This document shows positions 32,546 through 43,348 of a stretch of 64,000 bases of DNA, in pieces (within the stretch, counting starts at the first letter, position 1; every line of letters begins with the position of its first letter). Made by a program: the position numbers and the translations under genes. The notes under the pieces were generated by a model, which worked only from the letters and a program-made list of their open reading frames with translations, was not told where the DNA came from and did no database searches. The stretch is taken from assembly GCA_009760885.1 (NCBI GenBank), contig CM019699.1, positions 42,482,268-42,546,267 of the forward strand, read 5' to 3'. This DNA comes from Achatina immaculata (lineage: Eukaryota; Mollusca; Gastropoda; Stylommatophora; Achatinidae).

Positions 32546-33285
32546 GTTTGGATAAATTCGCCAAAGAAAGTGAACAGAAAGGCCTTACTTTGAACATCAA
32601 AAAGACAGAGAATATGGTTATATCTAAGAAACAGAATCCACCAAAATGTAGTATAAAATTAAATGGAACTATTCTAAAGCAGATGCAGAAATTCAAATAC
32701 CTTGGAGCAGTGATAACTTCAGATGGGAAATGCAGAACAGAAATTAGGAACAGAATAGGCCAAGCAAAGACTGCATTTCAGAGAATGAGAAACATATTAG
32801 CCAACACATCCTTATCAATGAATGTTAGAAAATGAGTCCTAAAATGCTATATTGAACCTATCTTGTTATATGGAAGTAAATCATGGACAATAGGCAAGTC
32901 TGCACAAAAGTCATTGGAAGCTGCAGAAATGTGGTTTATTAGAAGAATGTTGCGAATCCCCTGGACAGCAAAAATAACTAATGAAGAATGTATGTGAAGA
33001 ACTGGATAGACTAAAAATCTTGTCAAAAAAAAATAGAGAGACAATGTACTTTCATAGGACATGCAATGAGAAGAGGGGGCATTGAAAATATTATAACAAC
33101 AGGAAAAATAGAAGGAAGAAGATGAAGAGGAAGACCAAGAGAAATGATACTGGACAGTCTGACAGGATGGTGTGAGAGGAGATCACCAACTGAGCTGCAT
33201 GAAAGATCGTGTACTCTGGAAAAGCATAATAGCCAACGCCAGTCGGCACAGCACCTGATGATGATGATGATGATGATGATTTGAA
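32546..33285 (+). mobile_element. LINE R5 copy inserted in R4
   Basis: It opens DKFAKESEQKGLTLNIKKTE, then SKKQNPPKCSIKLNGTILKQ and QKFKYLGAVITSDGKC. It continues through the same C-terminal module as 19808-20356 (RRMLRIPWTAKITNEE, RGRPREMILDSLTGW) to (ATG)n at 33257-33280. Stops at 32833 and 32996 and an A-run insertion near 33025 disable it. The host R4 frame stops at GISLLS on the right and resumes at FSKILLNR on the left. Any target duplication is no more than a few bases. Confidence 0.85.
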
Positions 33286-33650
33286 AGCAGGGAGATGCCT
33301 CTATAGTTCTTACATTTTAATAGATCTCCTTTCATAGGGAGTTTTATAAGATGGACTTCCTTCCAGTCCCCTGGGACCTTCTCTTCTTCCCAAATCCTAC
33401 TAAATAGTAAGAATAGTAATTCTGTTGTTATTTCTGTGTTCGCTAAGCTGCTACAATTCCATCTGTACCCAATACCTTATTTCTCTTCAACTCTGAGATA
33501 GCGTGTTCAATTTCAGCCTTGCTGGGTAGTTCTACATTGATGTCTAGAGTGTTCTCTGCTGCTGGTATCGCCTCTGTTTCTGATGGTGCTGGCCTATTTA
33601 AGATTCTGCTGAAGTATTCTACCCATCTTTGCATCTGCTCTTCTTCTTAT
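33286..33650 (-). mobile_element. LINE R4, RT entry segment
   Basis: The minus frame gives EGKVVT, EEEQMQRWVEYFSRILNRP, PSKAEIEHAISELKRNKV and then, past a stop, WEEEKVPGDWKEVHLIKLP and KCKNYRGISLLS. It lies between the L2a insertion (right) and the R5 insertion (left). Confidence 0.82.
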
Positions 33651-35968
33651 GTTACTACCTTACCTTCCTGGTGGAAGAGGTGAGAGTAAAACACCAGACG
33701 AAGTCACCTTGGATAACACCTGAAATACTACAATCCATGAGAGAACGTGATCGGGCACACAAAATCAAGGACTTTATGACCTACTGTTCACTCAGAAACA
33801 AAGTTCAATACTTAATAAGACAAGAGAAAAAAAATTATTTCAGGAATCTAATACAGAATAAATCAGACAGTAAATCAATTTGGAAAGCCATAAATACCCT
33901 ATCAAATAAAAGAAAAGAATTTGATTCTCAAGCCATCAATCGTGCATACACTAGCGCACATATCAGTACACATTTCAGAGAAGAAATCAACGTTCTTAAA
34001 TCATCAATATCAGCTCCTGTATGCGACTTACATGAACTACAAACATTCCTGGACAGCAGATGTACTGATTTTAAACAGTTACACATTCCATTCTTAACAG
34101 TCAGTGAAGTTCACAGTTATCTCTTAACCTTAAAAAAACAATACAGCTGGGCTTGATGATATTAGTAATAAGATCTTACGTTATGCTGCACCTGTCATTT
34201 CACATACACTAACATATATTTACAACCAGTGCATTGCAAAATGCTATTTCCCTGAGGCTTTTAAAACTGCTAAGGTGTATCCTCGCTTTAAATCTGGCTC
34301 ATCCAACAATCTTACCAACTATAGACCAATATCCATATTATCGTCATTATCAAAACCACTCGAAAAACACATACACAAAATAACTCTACGACACATGCAA
34401 GAGAACAATTTACTCATAGACAGTCAGTCAGGCTTTAGACCCAATCATTCCTGCCACACAGCTCTTACCAAAATGACAGAAAACTGGTTAGTAAACATAA
34501 ATGACGACAGACTATGTGGTGCCATCTTTGTCGACTTTAAAAAGGCATTTGATATGATTGACCACGATATTCTTGTAAGAAAAATAAGGACTTATAGACT
34601 GCACCCTGACTTAATAAAATTAATTGCATCGTTTCTTTCAGACAGACAACAGGTAGTATTCTTCAACAATTCTCTATCAAATTCTGGTAAAGTTGACACT
34701 GGTGTTCCGCAAGGTTCTATTCTAGGCCCGTTGCTCTTTGCTATCTATATCAATGATCTTCCACTTCATCTTAAATACTCTTCTTGTGACCTTTTTGCCG
34801 ATGATTGCACAGTCTACACCAGTGACTACGATTGTGTTAATCTAGAATCAACTCTTCAGGTCGATTTATACAATTTAACTGGATGGTGCAAAAATAATGG
34901 CATGATTATAAACACCGATAAAACAAAATCAATGCTCATAACAAGACAGAAACTACAAAACGCAACAAAAACAACACTTCGGCTCTGTACAGAAACATCA
35001 CAGATAGAAAACGTTAGCGAGCACAAAACACTAGGTCTTATTATTGACCAACATCTGACCTGGAACTCTCATGTGCAATGTCTAACAAAACTCATCGCAC
35101 AAAAAGTATACCAATTAGCTAAAATTAAGCACTTCATAGATCAAGACACTAGGAAGACATACTACATAGCTCATATACAAACACATTTAGACTATTGCTC
35201 AACAGTTTGGGATGGTTGCTCAGTGTCAAATACAAAGAGGCTTTGCTCTCTCCAAAAGCGAGCAGTAAAGTTCATTAGTGACAAAGATCAAGCACAAACA
35301 ACTAATCATCACAAACGTATCAAAATACTACCCCTTAAGAACAGGTTCCTCTTCAACAAAGCCAAGTCAGTACATCAGATTCTTTCACGGCATGCCCCGC
35401 CTTATCTATGGAACCTGTTTAAATTTAGCCCAAAGTGCAGCCAACGCTTGAACAACATATGTCTTCCAAAACCTAGACTTGATCTTTACAAGAAAAGCTT
35501 TAGTTATTCTGCTGCTCATCTTTGGAATACCCTCCCATCCTATATAAAAAATATAAATTATACTCCTTCCTACAACTACAAGCTTTCCCAGTATCTATTT
35601 GATGTCGACTACATGCCTCTATGAATTATAAAACTTGAAAGTTATCTTAAGCTGCTCTTACAGACACCGAAGACAATTAATTGTTTTCTGTATAGTCCCG
35701 AAAATTTTGTTTAGTAGATAGTCATTTATAATGTATGTAGTTACTTCTATACTGAGTGAATGTTTAAGAGTGAAACGTAAATGTTATATTTTATTTGATG
35801 TCTCTCAGCTTCAATGTTAGTTATGTTTGTTATATGAACAGCATATTTGTAGAATGTCTGGAATAGAGTGAAAGATGTATGATAAAGGGCAGAGTGTCAG
35901 ACGGGCCTGCGTGCCCAATTCTTAACCCTTTTGAAATAAAGATCAATCAATCAATCAATCAATCAATC
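33651..35968 (+). mobile_element. CR1/L2-like LINE (L2a), 5'-truncated, one frameshift
   Basis: 2.3 kb from the APE-RT linker to an (ATCA)n tail at 35940-35968, preceded by TTGAAATAAAG. The linker frame (from about 33665) reads TKSPWITPEILQSMRERDRA, then shifts by one base in an A7 run at about 34133-34139. From there RT and C-terminus are open to TGA at 35624. The insertion splits R4. R4 reads continuously across it (KNK joined to EGKVVT), with at most 4-5 bp (TCCT) duplicated. With a single lesion it is among the youngest elements here. Confidence 0.9.
34275..35624 (+). CDS. Reverse transcriptase ORF of L2a
   Basis: 449 codons from the fingers onward: NYRPISILSSLSKPLEKHI, QSGFRPNHSCHTAL, FVDFKKAFDMIDHDIL (motif A), GVPQGSILGPLLFAIYINDL (motif B) and LFADDCTVY (motif C). 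The thumb has KTKSMLITRQK and LGLIIDQHLTWNSHV. The C-terminal connector has HIQTHLDYCSTVWDG, RLCSLQKRAVKFI and SAAHLWNTLPSYI. These are the motifs of CR1/L2-group LINEs, which copy their RNA at a nicked target. All catalytic aspartates are present. The true start is upstream and lost to truncation plus the A-run shift. It is probably not translated from its own promoter. Confidence 0.88.
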   Translation: MYPRFKSGSSNNLTNYRPISILSSLSKPLEKHIHKITLRHMQENNLLIDSQSGFRPNHSCHTALTKMTENWLVNINDDRLCGAIFVDFKKAFDMIDHDILVRKIRTYRLHPDLIKLIASFLSDRQQVVFFNNSLSNSGKVDTGVPQGSILGPLLFAIYINDLPLHLKYSSCDLFADDCTVYTSDYDCVNLESTLQVDLYNLTGWCKNNGMIINTDKTKSMLITRQKLQNATKTTLRLCTETSQIENVSEHKTLGLIIDQHLTWNSHVQCLTKLIAQKVYQLAKIKHFIDQDTRKTYYIAHIQTHLDYCSTVWDGCSVSNTKRLCSLQKRAVKFISDKDQAQTTNHHKRIKILPLKNRFLFNKAKSVHQILSRHAPPYLWNLFKFSPKCSQRLNNICLPKPRLDLYKKSFSYSAAHLWNTLPSYIKNINYTPSYNYKLSQYLFDVDYMPL

Positions 35969-37074
35969 CTTGTTTTTGATGGGCTTTTCTATCTACTTGG
36001 TCTATTTGCCAACTTTTTGGTGATTTCATACAGAGCTCTCATATTGCTTTTACTGGCTGCCTCTTCTGCCTGTCCCACCATATTATCAAAACAGGCCAGC
36101 CTGTCTTTCTTTACAATTTTCCTAACCTGTTTATGGGCCAAATTGTGTTCTATCTGAGCTGAGGCATTTGCTGCTCTTGTTTTACCGTCATTTATTTTTG
36201 CTTTCATTTCTGTCCTTCTGTCTATCTTCTTCAGTGTTTCCAATGTAATCCACCCCTTGTGCTGAGATTTCTTAAATTCCACTGTCTCTTCACATGATTT
36301 GCTGGATATTTCTTTAGCACTATTCCACACAGCGTTCACATCTAGTGTATCTTCTTCATATAACTCCTGCAGAACATTAAATCTGTTGCTCAGTTTCAGT
36401 TTAAAGTTCTTTGCAATTTCTGGGTCTTCCAGCTGTACCATATTGTATCTTTTCCTTGCCATGTCTGTTTTGTGGTGCTTCTTCAGTTTCATTCTCAGTT
36501 TAGCTATCATTAGGTGGTGGTCAGAAGCTACATCTGCACCTCCTTTCACTCTGACATCTCGCAGTGTTCTGCGAAAGCTTCTGTTGATACAAATATGGTC
36601 TATCTGGTTCTAAGTGACATGATCTGGTGATACCCATATTGCTTTGTGTATAGTTTTATGTGGAAATATACTTTCTCCAGTTGCAAATTGCTGAGCATGC
36701 ATAGATTTCCTAGCCTTTCTCTGCTTTCATTCATTATTCCTAATCCATTTTGACCCATTACTTTCTCATAACCTGTGTTGATCTTACCTACCTTTACAAT
36801 GATGTCCCCCATTAGAACTGTTATATGTTTGTTGCCTTGTGGTCTAGGATTTCCTGCAATGTGCTGTAGAATTCGTCCTTTATTACCTCTTCTGCATCAT
36901 TTGTTGGCAAATACCTGGATGATATTCAACTTAATATTCTTCTTCTTTGTTGAGAAGCAGGCTGTAATTATCCTTGAGCTAACTGCCTCCCAGTTCATCA
37001 ATCTTTTCTGGGACTCTCTGGATAGCATTAGTGCCATGCCCTCTGAGTGTGTTGCATCTGGGTTTTGGTGACCT
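35969..37074 (-). mobile_element. LINE R4, endonuclease end and linker
   Basis: Minus frames give NPDATHSEGMALMLSRESQ and NIKLNIIQVFANK (APE strands, about 36900-37070). They continue MGDIIVKVG (the DFNAKVG position, damaged), MGQNGLGIMNESRERLGNL and ADVASDHHLMIAKLRMKLKK (Asp-His motif, 36540). The linker to ALYEITKKLANRPSR ends at about 35990. It is interrupted on the left by L2a and on the right by I1 copy 2. Confidence 0.85.
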
Positions 37075-38979
37075 TCTTCTTCTTCTTCTTCTTCTTTGTT
37101 CACATTGTCTGTCTATATCTGCAGTCCTGTCTCTTGGATAAATTTCACTGTTTTTTGTAACTCATGTATGGAACCGTAGAGCTTATCTTCTTTAGTGGTT
37201 TCACTGGGCCAGTAATTATTTCTCAGTGTCTCGTAGCTGATGCAGTTCTGGAGGATATGTTCCACAGTTTGGGGAACCTGGGCACATGTACATAGATTAG
37301 TAGTACCAACCTTAAACTTTGTATACATATGACTTCGGAGTCGGGTGTGTCCTGTTCGGAGACGGAAGATGGTGACTTGTTCCTTTCTGTTTAGCATGTG
37401 ATAGTCATCATGTGGTGGTGTTTGTGGCTTCCTGTAGGTTTTTATCATGCTTTTCTTCTGATTATAGGCGATTGGTATGTCTGGTTGCTCCATTTCAGTG
37501 CCCTCTTTGGCCAGATGGTCAGCTTTCTCATTGCCTGGTATCCCACAGTGGGAGGGAATCCATTGCAAAGTGACTCCATGTTGTAAGCCAATTTTTAAAA
37601 GGCATCTTTAAGGTCTGGTAGTTTGTTGCACTAAAGAGCTTCCAGTACTGATCTTGCATCTGTGAGAATTACTACAGGACATGTATCAATTCTGGAGTCT
37701 GATAGTTTTTCAACTGCAGCAATAATTGCCCTAACTTCTGCATCAAAGTTGTTGCAGTATTTTCCAGTGGGTATGGAAATCTTGTCAATGGTGTTGTTTG
37801 GATATTCAATATATGCTCCTGCCCCTCCATTCTTTATGGCATTATGTGCAGATCCATCTGTATACACACGTATCCAGGTGTCACATGGATATTTGTCATC
37901 TAGCACACTAAGTGTGGCTGTTGACCTTACAAGACTGCTCTGCATCTCACCATTCTGCACACCTTTCACTTCAGTCTGAATAGTTATTTGTGTATAATCT
38001 GTTTCTTTCCATGGTGTATGCTCTGGTACAGATGATAATGGAGCGACTATAGTTGGAAGGCCAGGTATCAGCTTACGCATACGCTTGGCCTGATGAATGA
38101 AGCTGCTTCTTTTAAGCCGTCCTAATGCCAAGTTATTGAATCTCTCCTTCAGGGGATGGCTTACAGAGCTAAGGAATTTTTCTCCCATGGTCATGACCTT
38201 TGTGTCTCTACGTTCCTTTAGCGGTTGAACACCAACTATTTTCTGCATTTCTACTATTGGTGTGGACCTCATGGCACCTGTGATAATCTAATGATTTTGA
38301 ACCTTGTCTAGATTATGCAGCGTAGTGTTTGATGCTGTGCACCAAGATGTTGAGCCATATTCTAAATGTGGTAGAATACTTTGCTGATATACATTTTTGA
38401 GGATTCTTTCACTAGCTCCCCATGTGGTTCCACTCAATTTTCTTAATATGGCTAGTTTTCTTCTGGCTTTTGCTTCTGCACTGTTGATGTGTTGCTTCCA
38501 AGTCAGTTTTGAGTCAAGAGTCACTCCTAAGTAAGTGGGCTGGTTGTCCATCCTTAAGGGTATTTCATTTACAAAGATCTTACCTGCTTTCTGTTTAGAT
38601 GAGAGAGTGAACAGAGTGGTACTTGATTTCTCTGTGTTGATACTTACACACCATTTGTTTGTCAATGATGTCAAGATGTCTGCTGTTCTTTGGAGTCTCT
38701 GTGTAGCAACTGTCGCATATTCATCTGTACACCACATGACCAGATCATCTGCATACAGTGCCACTTTGATTCCATAGGGAAGTTCCTTGACCAGGTCATT
38801 AATGAATACAAGGAATAGTGTAGGCGAAAGGACTCCTCCTTGTGGTACACCGTGTCACAGAAGTACTTTCTGGCTTTTGTGTCCATCCATTACTACTCTA
38901 GCTCTTCTATTGTGTAAATAGGACTTTATCCAGTTGTACAGTCTTCCATTCACATTGCAGTTTCTTAGTTTCCACAGCA
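37075..38979 (-). mobile_element. LINE I1 copy 2, 5'-truncated, 11-bp target duplication
   Basis: The minus-strand copy covers RT from KLRNCNVNGRLYNWIKSYL through YADDLVMW (a stop lies before it at about 38856), the thumb, a complete RNase H (VYTDGSAHNAIKNGG, DAEVRAII, WIPSHCGIPGNEKADHLAK) and the Cys/His end. The (GAA)n tail shows as (TTC)n at 37075-37097. TTTGGTGACCT flanks it at 37064-37074 and 38980-38990. R4 reads across the junction (ETILFSGHQ joined to NPDATHSEG). RNase H is in better condition here than in copies 1 and 3. Confidence 0.93.
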
Positions 38980-39162
38980 TTTGGTGACCTGAAAACAGGA
39001 TTGTCTCCCCTGTTGCTAGTCTAAGCTTACCTGTTCCTGTCCAGTGTGTTTTGAATAGCCCCAGTATCTTTACATTGTATATATTCATTTCCCTTGCTAT
39101 CATGGCCGCCTTTCCACTTTTGAACATTGTTCTAACATTCCAGCATGCAATGGTAAAATTTA
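38980..39162 (-). mobile_element. LINE R4, N-terminal start of the endonuclease
   Basis: The minus frame reads VNFTIACWNVRTMFKSGKAA, IAREMNIYNVKILGL, THWTGTGKLRL and ETILFSGHQ. These are the first APE strands (WNVRT and the ETHW catalytic-Glu region, here KTHW, so the Glu is lost). Immediately to the right lies the plus-strand R6 element, head to head. Confidence 0.85.
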
Positions 39163-39164
39163 CT

Positions 39165-40335
39165 CTCAGAATAATACTTGAAGAATATATTGAAAAGCAG
39201 AAACCATTAATACTGAACTTCATAGATTTTAAAAAAGGCATTTGATAGCATACACAGAGATTCATTGTGGAGAATTTTATGTCTACATGAAATACCATCT
39301 AAAATTGTCAACATCATTAAAGATTTATACAATGGATATGTTTGTGCAGTCAAGACAGAAGAAGAGATGAGTGAATGGTTCCAGATTGAAACAGGTGTGA
39401 AACAAGGATGTATACTGTCTCCTTTACTTTTTGGGATTACAATAGACTTCATAATGAAAAAATTCTGCACAGGTAACACAGGTATCGACTAGGTACATGG
39501 GACCCAACTAGAAGATCTTGATTTTGCTGATGACATAACTCTTATCAGTAATAATGTGAATTCCATGCAAGAAAAAACAGATAGCTTGTCTTCAATGGCT
39601 AGCAAAATAGGACTTGAAATTAACAAGGACAAAACAAAAATAATGAAAATTCCCCTCAATCAAAATGGAAAAATACACATAGAAGGGGCAGATATTGAAG
39701 AAGTCAATCAATTTACATACCTTGGCAGCTACATAGACCAGGATGGTGACACTAGAAAGGAAGTTAGAATCCGAATTGCAAAAGCAACATCAATCTTCAA
39801 GAATCTTGAGAACATATGGAATTCAAAAGTTATAAGCACAAAAACCAAGTTAAGACTATTCAATTCAAATGTAATATCCACCCTCATGTATGTATGCGGA
39901 AGCTGGAAAACAACTAAAGAAATAGACAAGAAATTAGACTCTTTTGAAAACAAATGCATAACGAAAATAATCGGCATCAAGTGGAACGATTTCAAGAACA
40001 ATGCAGAGATAAGACAGATGACTGAACAACAACCAGTCTCATGGGTGATCAGGAACAGGAGATGGACATATGTTGGTCACTTGATGAGAAGAAATGATCA
40101 GAGAATCCCAAAACAAGCTATCAAGTGGAACACAACAGGCCGAAGAAAAAGAGGCAGACCACATGAAACTCTGAAGAGGACATTGTTAAGAGAGGCCAAA
40201 TTAACAGGTATAAAATCCTTTGATGAGGTTGAAAGACTCGCTGAAGACAGGAAAAATTGGCAAACTACTTTGCAAGCCCTATATGACATTTAACGGCATG
40301 GGAAGGATATAAGATATAAGATAAGAATGGTAAAA
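39165..40335 (+). mobile_element. RTE-like LINE R6, 5'-truncated
   Basis: Starts at RT motif A (LILNFIDFKK, frame break, FDSIHRDSLWRILCLHE). Then TGVKQGCILSPLLFGITIDFI (39385), a stop at 39490 and LDFADDITLISNN (motif C). An intact 245-codon frame follows at 39556-40293 with INKDKTKIMKIP, VNQFTYLGSYIDQDGD, LDSFENKCITKII and RRWTYVGHLMRR, RGRPHETLKRTL to ALYDI and stop. The 3' end is GGCATGGGAAGGATATAAGA with a short (ATAAG)n tail. Another 3' end of the family lies at 58640-58710. Confidence 0.87.
39556..40293 (+). CDS. R6 LINE C-terminal domain ORF
   Basis: 245 codons with no stop, covering the RT thumb and the RTE-type C-terminal region (GHLMRRNDQ, GRRKRGRPHET). Motif C (FADD) lies just upstream in the same frame. 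It is separated from motif B only by a stop near 39490, so the copy is young. It is an internal fragment of a polyprotein, not a stand-alone gene. Confidence 0.75.
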   Translation: MNSMQEKTDSLSSMASKIGLEINKDKTKIMKIPLNQNGKIHIEGADIEEVNQFTYLGSYIDQDGDTRKEVRIRIAKATSIFKNLENIWNSKVISTKTKLRLFNSNVISTLMYVCGSWKTTKEIDKKLDSFENKCITKIIGIKWNDFKNNAEIRQMTEQQPVSWVIRNRRWTYVGHLMRRNDQRIPKQAIKWNTTGRRKRGRPHETLKRTLLREAKLTGIKSFDEVERLAEDRKNWQTTLQALYDI

Positions 40336-40649
40336 GGTGTTCTGGTACTCATTTGGGATGTTGGTTCTGCAGCTTCCTTTCAACTTTGACTACATAATGT
40401 CATGTGCTCTGTTATCAGAGTCCCTTCCTTTTCCAAGACAAAGTTTCCTAGTTTTCCTCTCTATAATGCTCCAGTTTTTTATCTCCTTGGTTGCTCTTAT
40501 GACACATGTGAAAGTTGGCAGTGGTCCTATTCTTTTCTCTCCAGATCTGGGCCCCTGTAACCACATGGTGGTTCTGTGCTCTGCTCCTAGTATTTATGCA
40601 ACTTCAAGATGCATGGAAAGAAGATCTTGCTGCTGAGTGACATAATCAT

Positions 40650-41960
40650 AGAAATCTGATCAGCTCATTCAGTAAATGAAAGTATATTTAATTATTCCTT
40701 CAGCTGTTGAGACATGAAGGCGATTTCATTCCTTTGTCCATTGCATATTCATGAGAGAAAATACCCTTTCCACATTTGCATTATGTACAGGAACACTGAA
40801 GATATGTTCAGTTTTAGTAACTCCAAGTGCTGCTCCAAAGATTCAGACTGTCCAAAGAAATAGGTTCACTTCTCCTGACTGGTTTTGCTATTCTAACTGC
40901 CAAAGTCTTTTTGTGAGAACTGCTTCAATACAGTGTATTCTTTAAATATGTGAATTGATCAATCAATAGTGAATCATCAGTTGACTGTTCCTTATCTTGC
41001 AGAAACTTTACAGTCTCTTTCATTTCAAACCATGCTGGTACAGAGCCTAAGAGATGGAGAATTAATTCAAGGGTGTCATCTGCCTCTGTACATAAGCATG
41101 ACATGATTCATAAAACTCTTCTACCTCAATATAAAATATATTTATATCTACAGCTGATAGGTCTACTCCATCTTCTGTTTGTTTCACAATAGATTTCACA
41201 TTTAAGGGAACAAATCTTTCTTCTTTCCATTGATTATCAATGTAAGGGTTTCCTCTAAAGTTACACCTACTTCTAAGACACTACTATCTGCCTTCTCAAG
41301 CTTAAGTACCTGTTTATTAAATACACTCATCTGGCTTTGGGCAAACCAAAGAAGGGTTCACTTAGCGGATTTTTAAACAGGATAATCAAGGCTTTTGGTG
41401 CTTTTTCTTCTGAGAGGAAAAACAATTTTAGTGCTTCATAAAATTGTAATACTCTTTCCACTGCAGGAAGCAAAAATAACCACTTTGTTTTAGTGTGTGA
41501 CAGCAGTTTATGATATTCTACCTCCACACATTTGCAAAATTTCTTCAGGCACTCCTTGCACACAGTATATATTGAGAAATAATTGAACAGTTTAATTATT
41601 ATAGTTTCCACATCAGCTGCTGCCTTTACCACATTATGAAGTATGTGCTTGGGGCATCTGACACAGAGAAAGTTTTCATTTAGTTCACTCTTCAATTTTA
41701 AAAACACATTGTTCATACAAGTTTGTTGTACTCCACCAAAATTCTTATTTGCAAATACAAAAATTTACATTTATCAATAGTGTTCTCTTCTACTGCATTA
41801 CCACAGTAATTGCTTATCTCGGAAGCAGTTTCACTTTTTAAGGAACCCAGTTTATGCACTTTTGTAGTCAAATCATTTTCAGAATTAAGGTACTGTAGGA
41901 AAATATGGGCACTAACACCATATCCATATGTGCCTCTAAGGCGTGACAGACTTTACCTTT
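40650..41960 (-). pseudogene. hAT-family transposase relic, C-terminal two thirds
   Basis: Minus frames give SETASEISNYCGN, then NFLCVRCPKHILHNVVKAA (the conserved C..H.L.N.VK block), IIKLFNYFS, KKFCKCVEVEYHKLLSHTKTKW (W of the RNase-H-like fold), LPAVERVLQFYEALKLFFLSE, and, through several stops, CLCTEADDTLELILHLL. The C-terminal dimerisation-like block is near 40750 (IFSHEYAMDKG). The order fits ZBED5/FAM200-like hAT proteins. Many stops make it a dead transposon gene. No terminal inverted repeats were found. Confidence 0.72.
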
Positions 41961-41970
41961 ACAATTAACA

Positions 41971-42527
41971 CTGGAGATACAATGAGGAAAATTAAAAGAA
42001 GGACATCTATCGCTCTTCAAAAAGTAAAACAAATAAAGAAGTTGTGAAGAGGAACAGACAGAACTACAAAAATAAGATTTTTAAGGGCATGCATCTTTCC
42101 CATCGCAACATATGCCTGTGAGACCTGGACACTTAACAAAACAGCTGAGAAACACATAAATGCCTTTGAATGCAAATGCTACAGAAGAGTTCTCCAAATA
42201 TCATGGACACAAAAAAGAATAAATATATCCATACTACAAGAATTTAATATTGAAGAAGGCTGGCTAATAAAGAGTATTAGAAAGAGAAAACTTAAATATT
42301 TTGGACACATTAAACAACATAATAATCTGGAGAAGACCGTCTTGGAAGGGTACATAATGGGAAAAAAGAAATAGGAAGACCAAGGCGAAGATGGCAGCAA
42401 GACATCATAGATGATCTGCAAATTGATGCATCAGGAGCCGGCCATCTTGCTCACAACCGAGAAGCTTACAGGAGAGCTGTTGGGGAGGCAAAGTTCCGCA
42501 AGTGACACGTGAGTGACTGACTGTCTA
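41971..42527 (+). mobile_element. LINE R2 copy 2, 3' end, inserted in the hAT relic
   Basis: It starts GGAGATACAATGAGG, inside the MREIKRRTSIALQK strand. It carries ACETWTLNKTAEKHINAFECKCYRRV, ISWTQKRINISILQE and LKYFGHIKQHNNLEKTVLEGY, with a shift near 42365. It ends in GTGAGTGACTGACTG. ACAATTAACA flanks it at 41961-41970 and 42528-42537. The hAT frame (KKIFLLIV) lies immediately on its right. Confidence 0.9.
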
Positions 42528-42537
42528 ACAATTAACA

Positions 42538-43080
42538 GGAAAATTTTCTTGGCACCATAGTTACTAATGTCGGTCACAATACAAGAATAGTGGGCATCTG
42601 CTAAATCATCACATAAATGTTTGGTGGTGTCAGAAGCTAAAATGGGTTTTACTGTTGCTGTTGTTTTAATTCTCCTCAGTGCCACATTTTTTGCTGTTTT
42701 GAAACCATTAAAAATTATAGAGTTTAACTTGGTAGTGCAAGCCATTGAAATGAACGACATATGATATTTAATTGTGTGATAGAACATTGTCAATTCTGCT
42801 GCTTGTAGTGATTTCTCCTATTCAGAAGATTTGGCCACGAAATAACTGTCCAGTCTTTTGGAAGTGCTTGCAGAATATATGTCTGAGTTTTGCTTTTTGC
42901 TTGCTACGTGATCTTTTATCTGCTCTTCCAACATGCGCAATGGCAATGTAACACTCACACATTTTACATTCTGCTTCATGGTCATTTCTCCCTCATTTGA
43001 TAAAAGACCATTCCTGGGAATATTTTTCCTGAAAGGAACGCTTTCTTTTAGACATACTGAAAACACTTCATGCAATCATT
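42538..43080 (-). pseudogene. hAT-family transposase relic, N-terminal part
   Basis: Minus frames: VTLPLRMLEEQIKDHVASKK and STSKRLDSYFVAKSSE (the end of a BED-like DNA-binding region and the linker common in hAT proteins). Then MSFISMACTTKLNSIIFNGF, ALRRIKTTATVKPILA and DISNYGAKKIFLLIV. It continues at 41960 past the R2 insertion. The Cys/His ligands of the BED finger are not all visible. Confidence 0.68.
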
Positions 43081-43110
43081 GCGCGCATGCGCGCGCGTGC
43101 ACACCCACAC

Positions 43111-43193
<83 letters not shown>

Positions 43194-43201
43194 ATATATA
43201 A
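43081..43201. repeat. (GC/CA/TA)n compound microsatellite
   Basis: A short (GC)n block, then (CA)n, then (TA)n of about 55 bp. Long ORFs over it (repeats of YIYI and HTHT) are artefacts. It is a likely length-variable and Z-DNA/cruciform-prone site. Confidence 0.95.
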
Positions 43202-43261
43202 GAGCATGGGTCTCTGTCAACACCAACAACAGTGAAAAAGCACTTATTTTTCTTTCCTTCA

Positions 43262-43348
43262 CTAGTGTGAGACGGAGGTGTGTCCTCTCACTAGTGTGAG
43301 ACGGAGGTGTGTCCTCTCACTAGTGTGAGACGGAGGTGTGTCCTCTCA
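43262..43348. repeat. 29-bp tandem triplication within the RT motif
   Basis: Unit ACTAGTGTGAGACGGAGGTG TGTCCTCTC, three exact copies. One unit spells the T(S/G)VR..CVLS part of motif B, so the repeat arose by local duplication of coding sequence. At 29 bp each step shifts the frame. Confidence 0.9.

Noticed and set aside
38980..39480. 5' inversion (twin priming) of one LINE: minus endonuclease piece next to plus RT piece
   Set aside because: The minus piece joins R4 across the I1 insertion, and R4's C-terminus is a different family from R6, so these are two elements head to head.
43087..43299. ORFs of alternating His-Thr and Tyr-Ile
   Set aside because: Read-through of the (CA)n(TA)n microsatellite.
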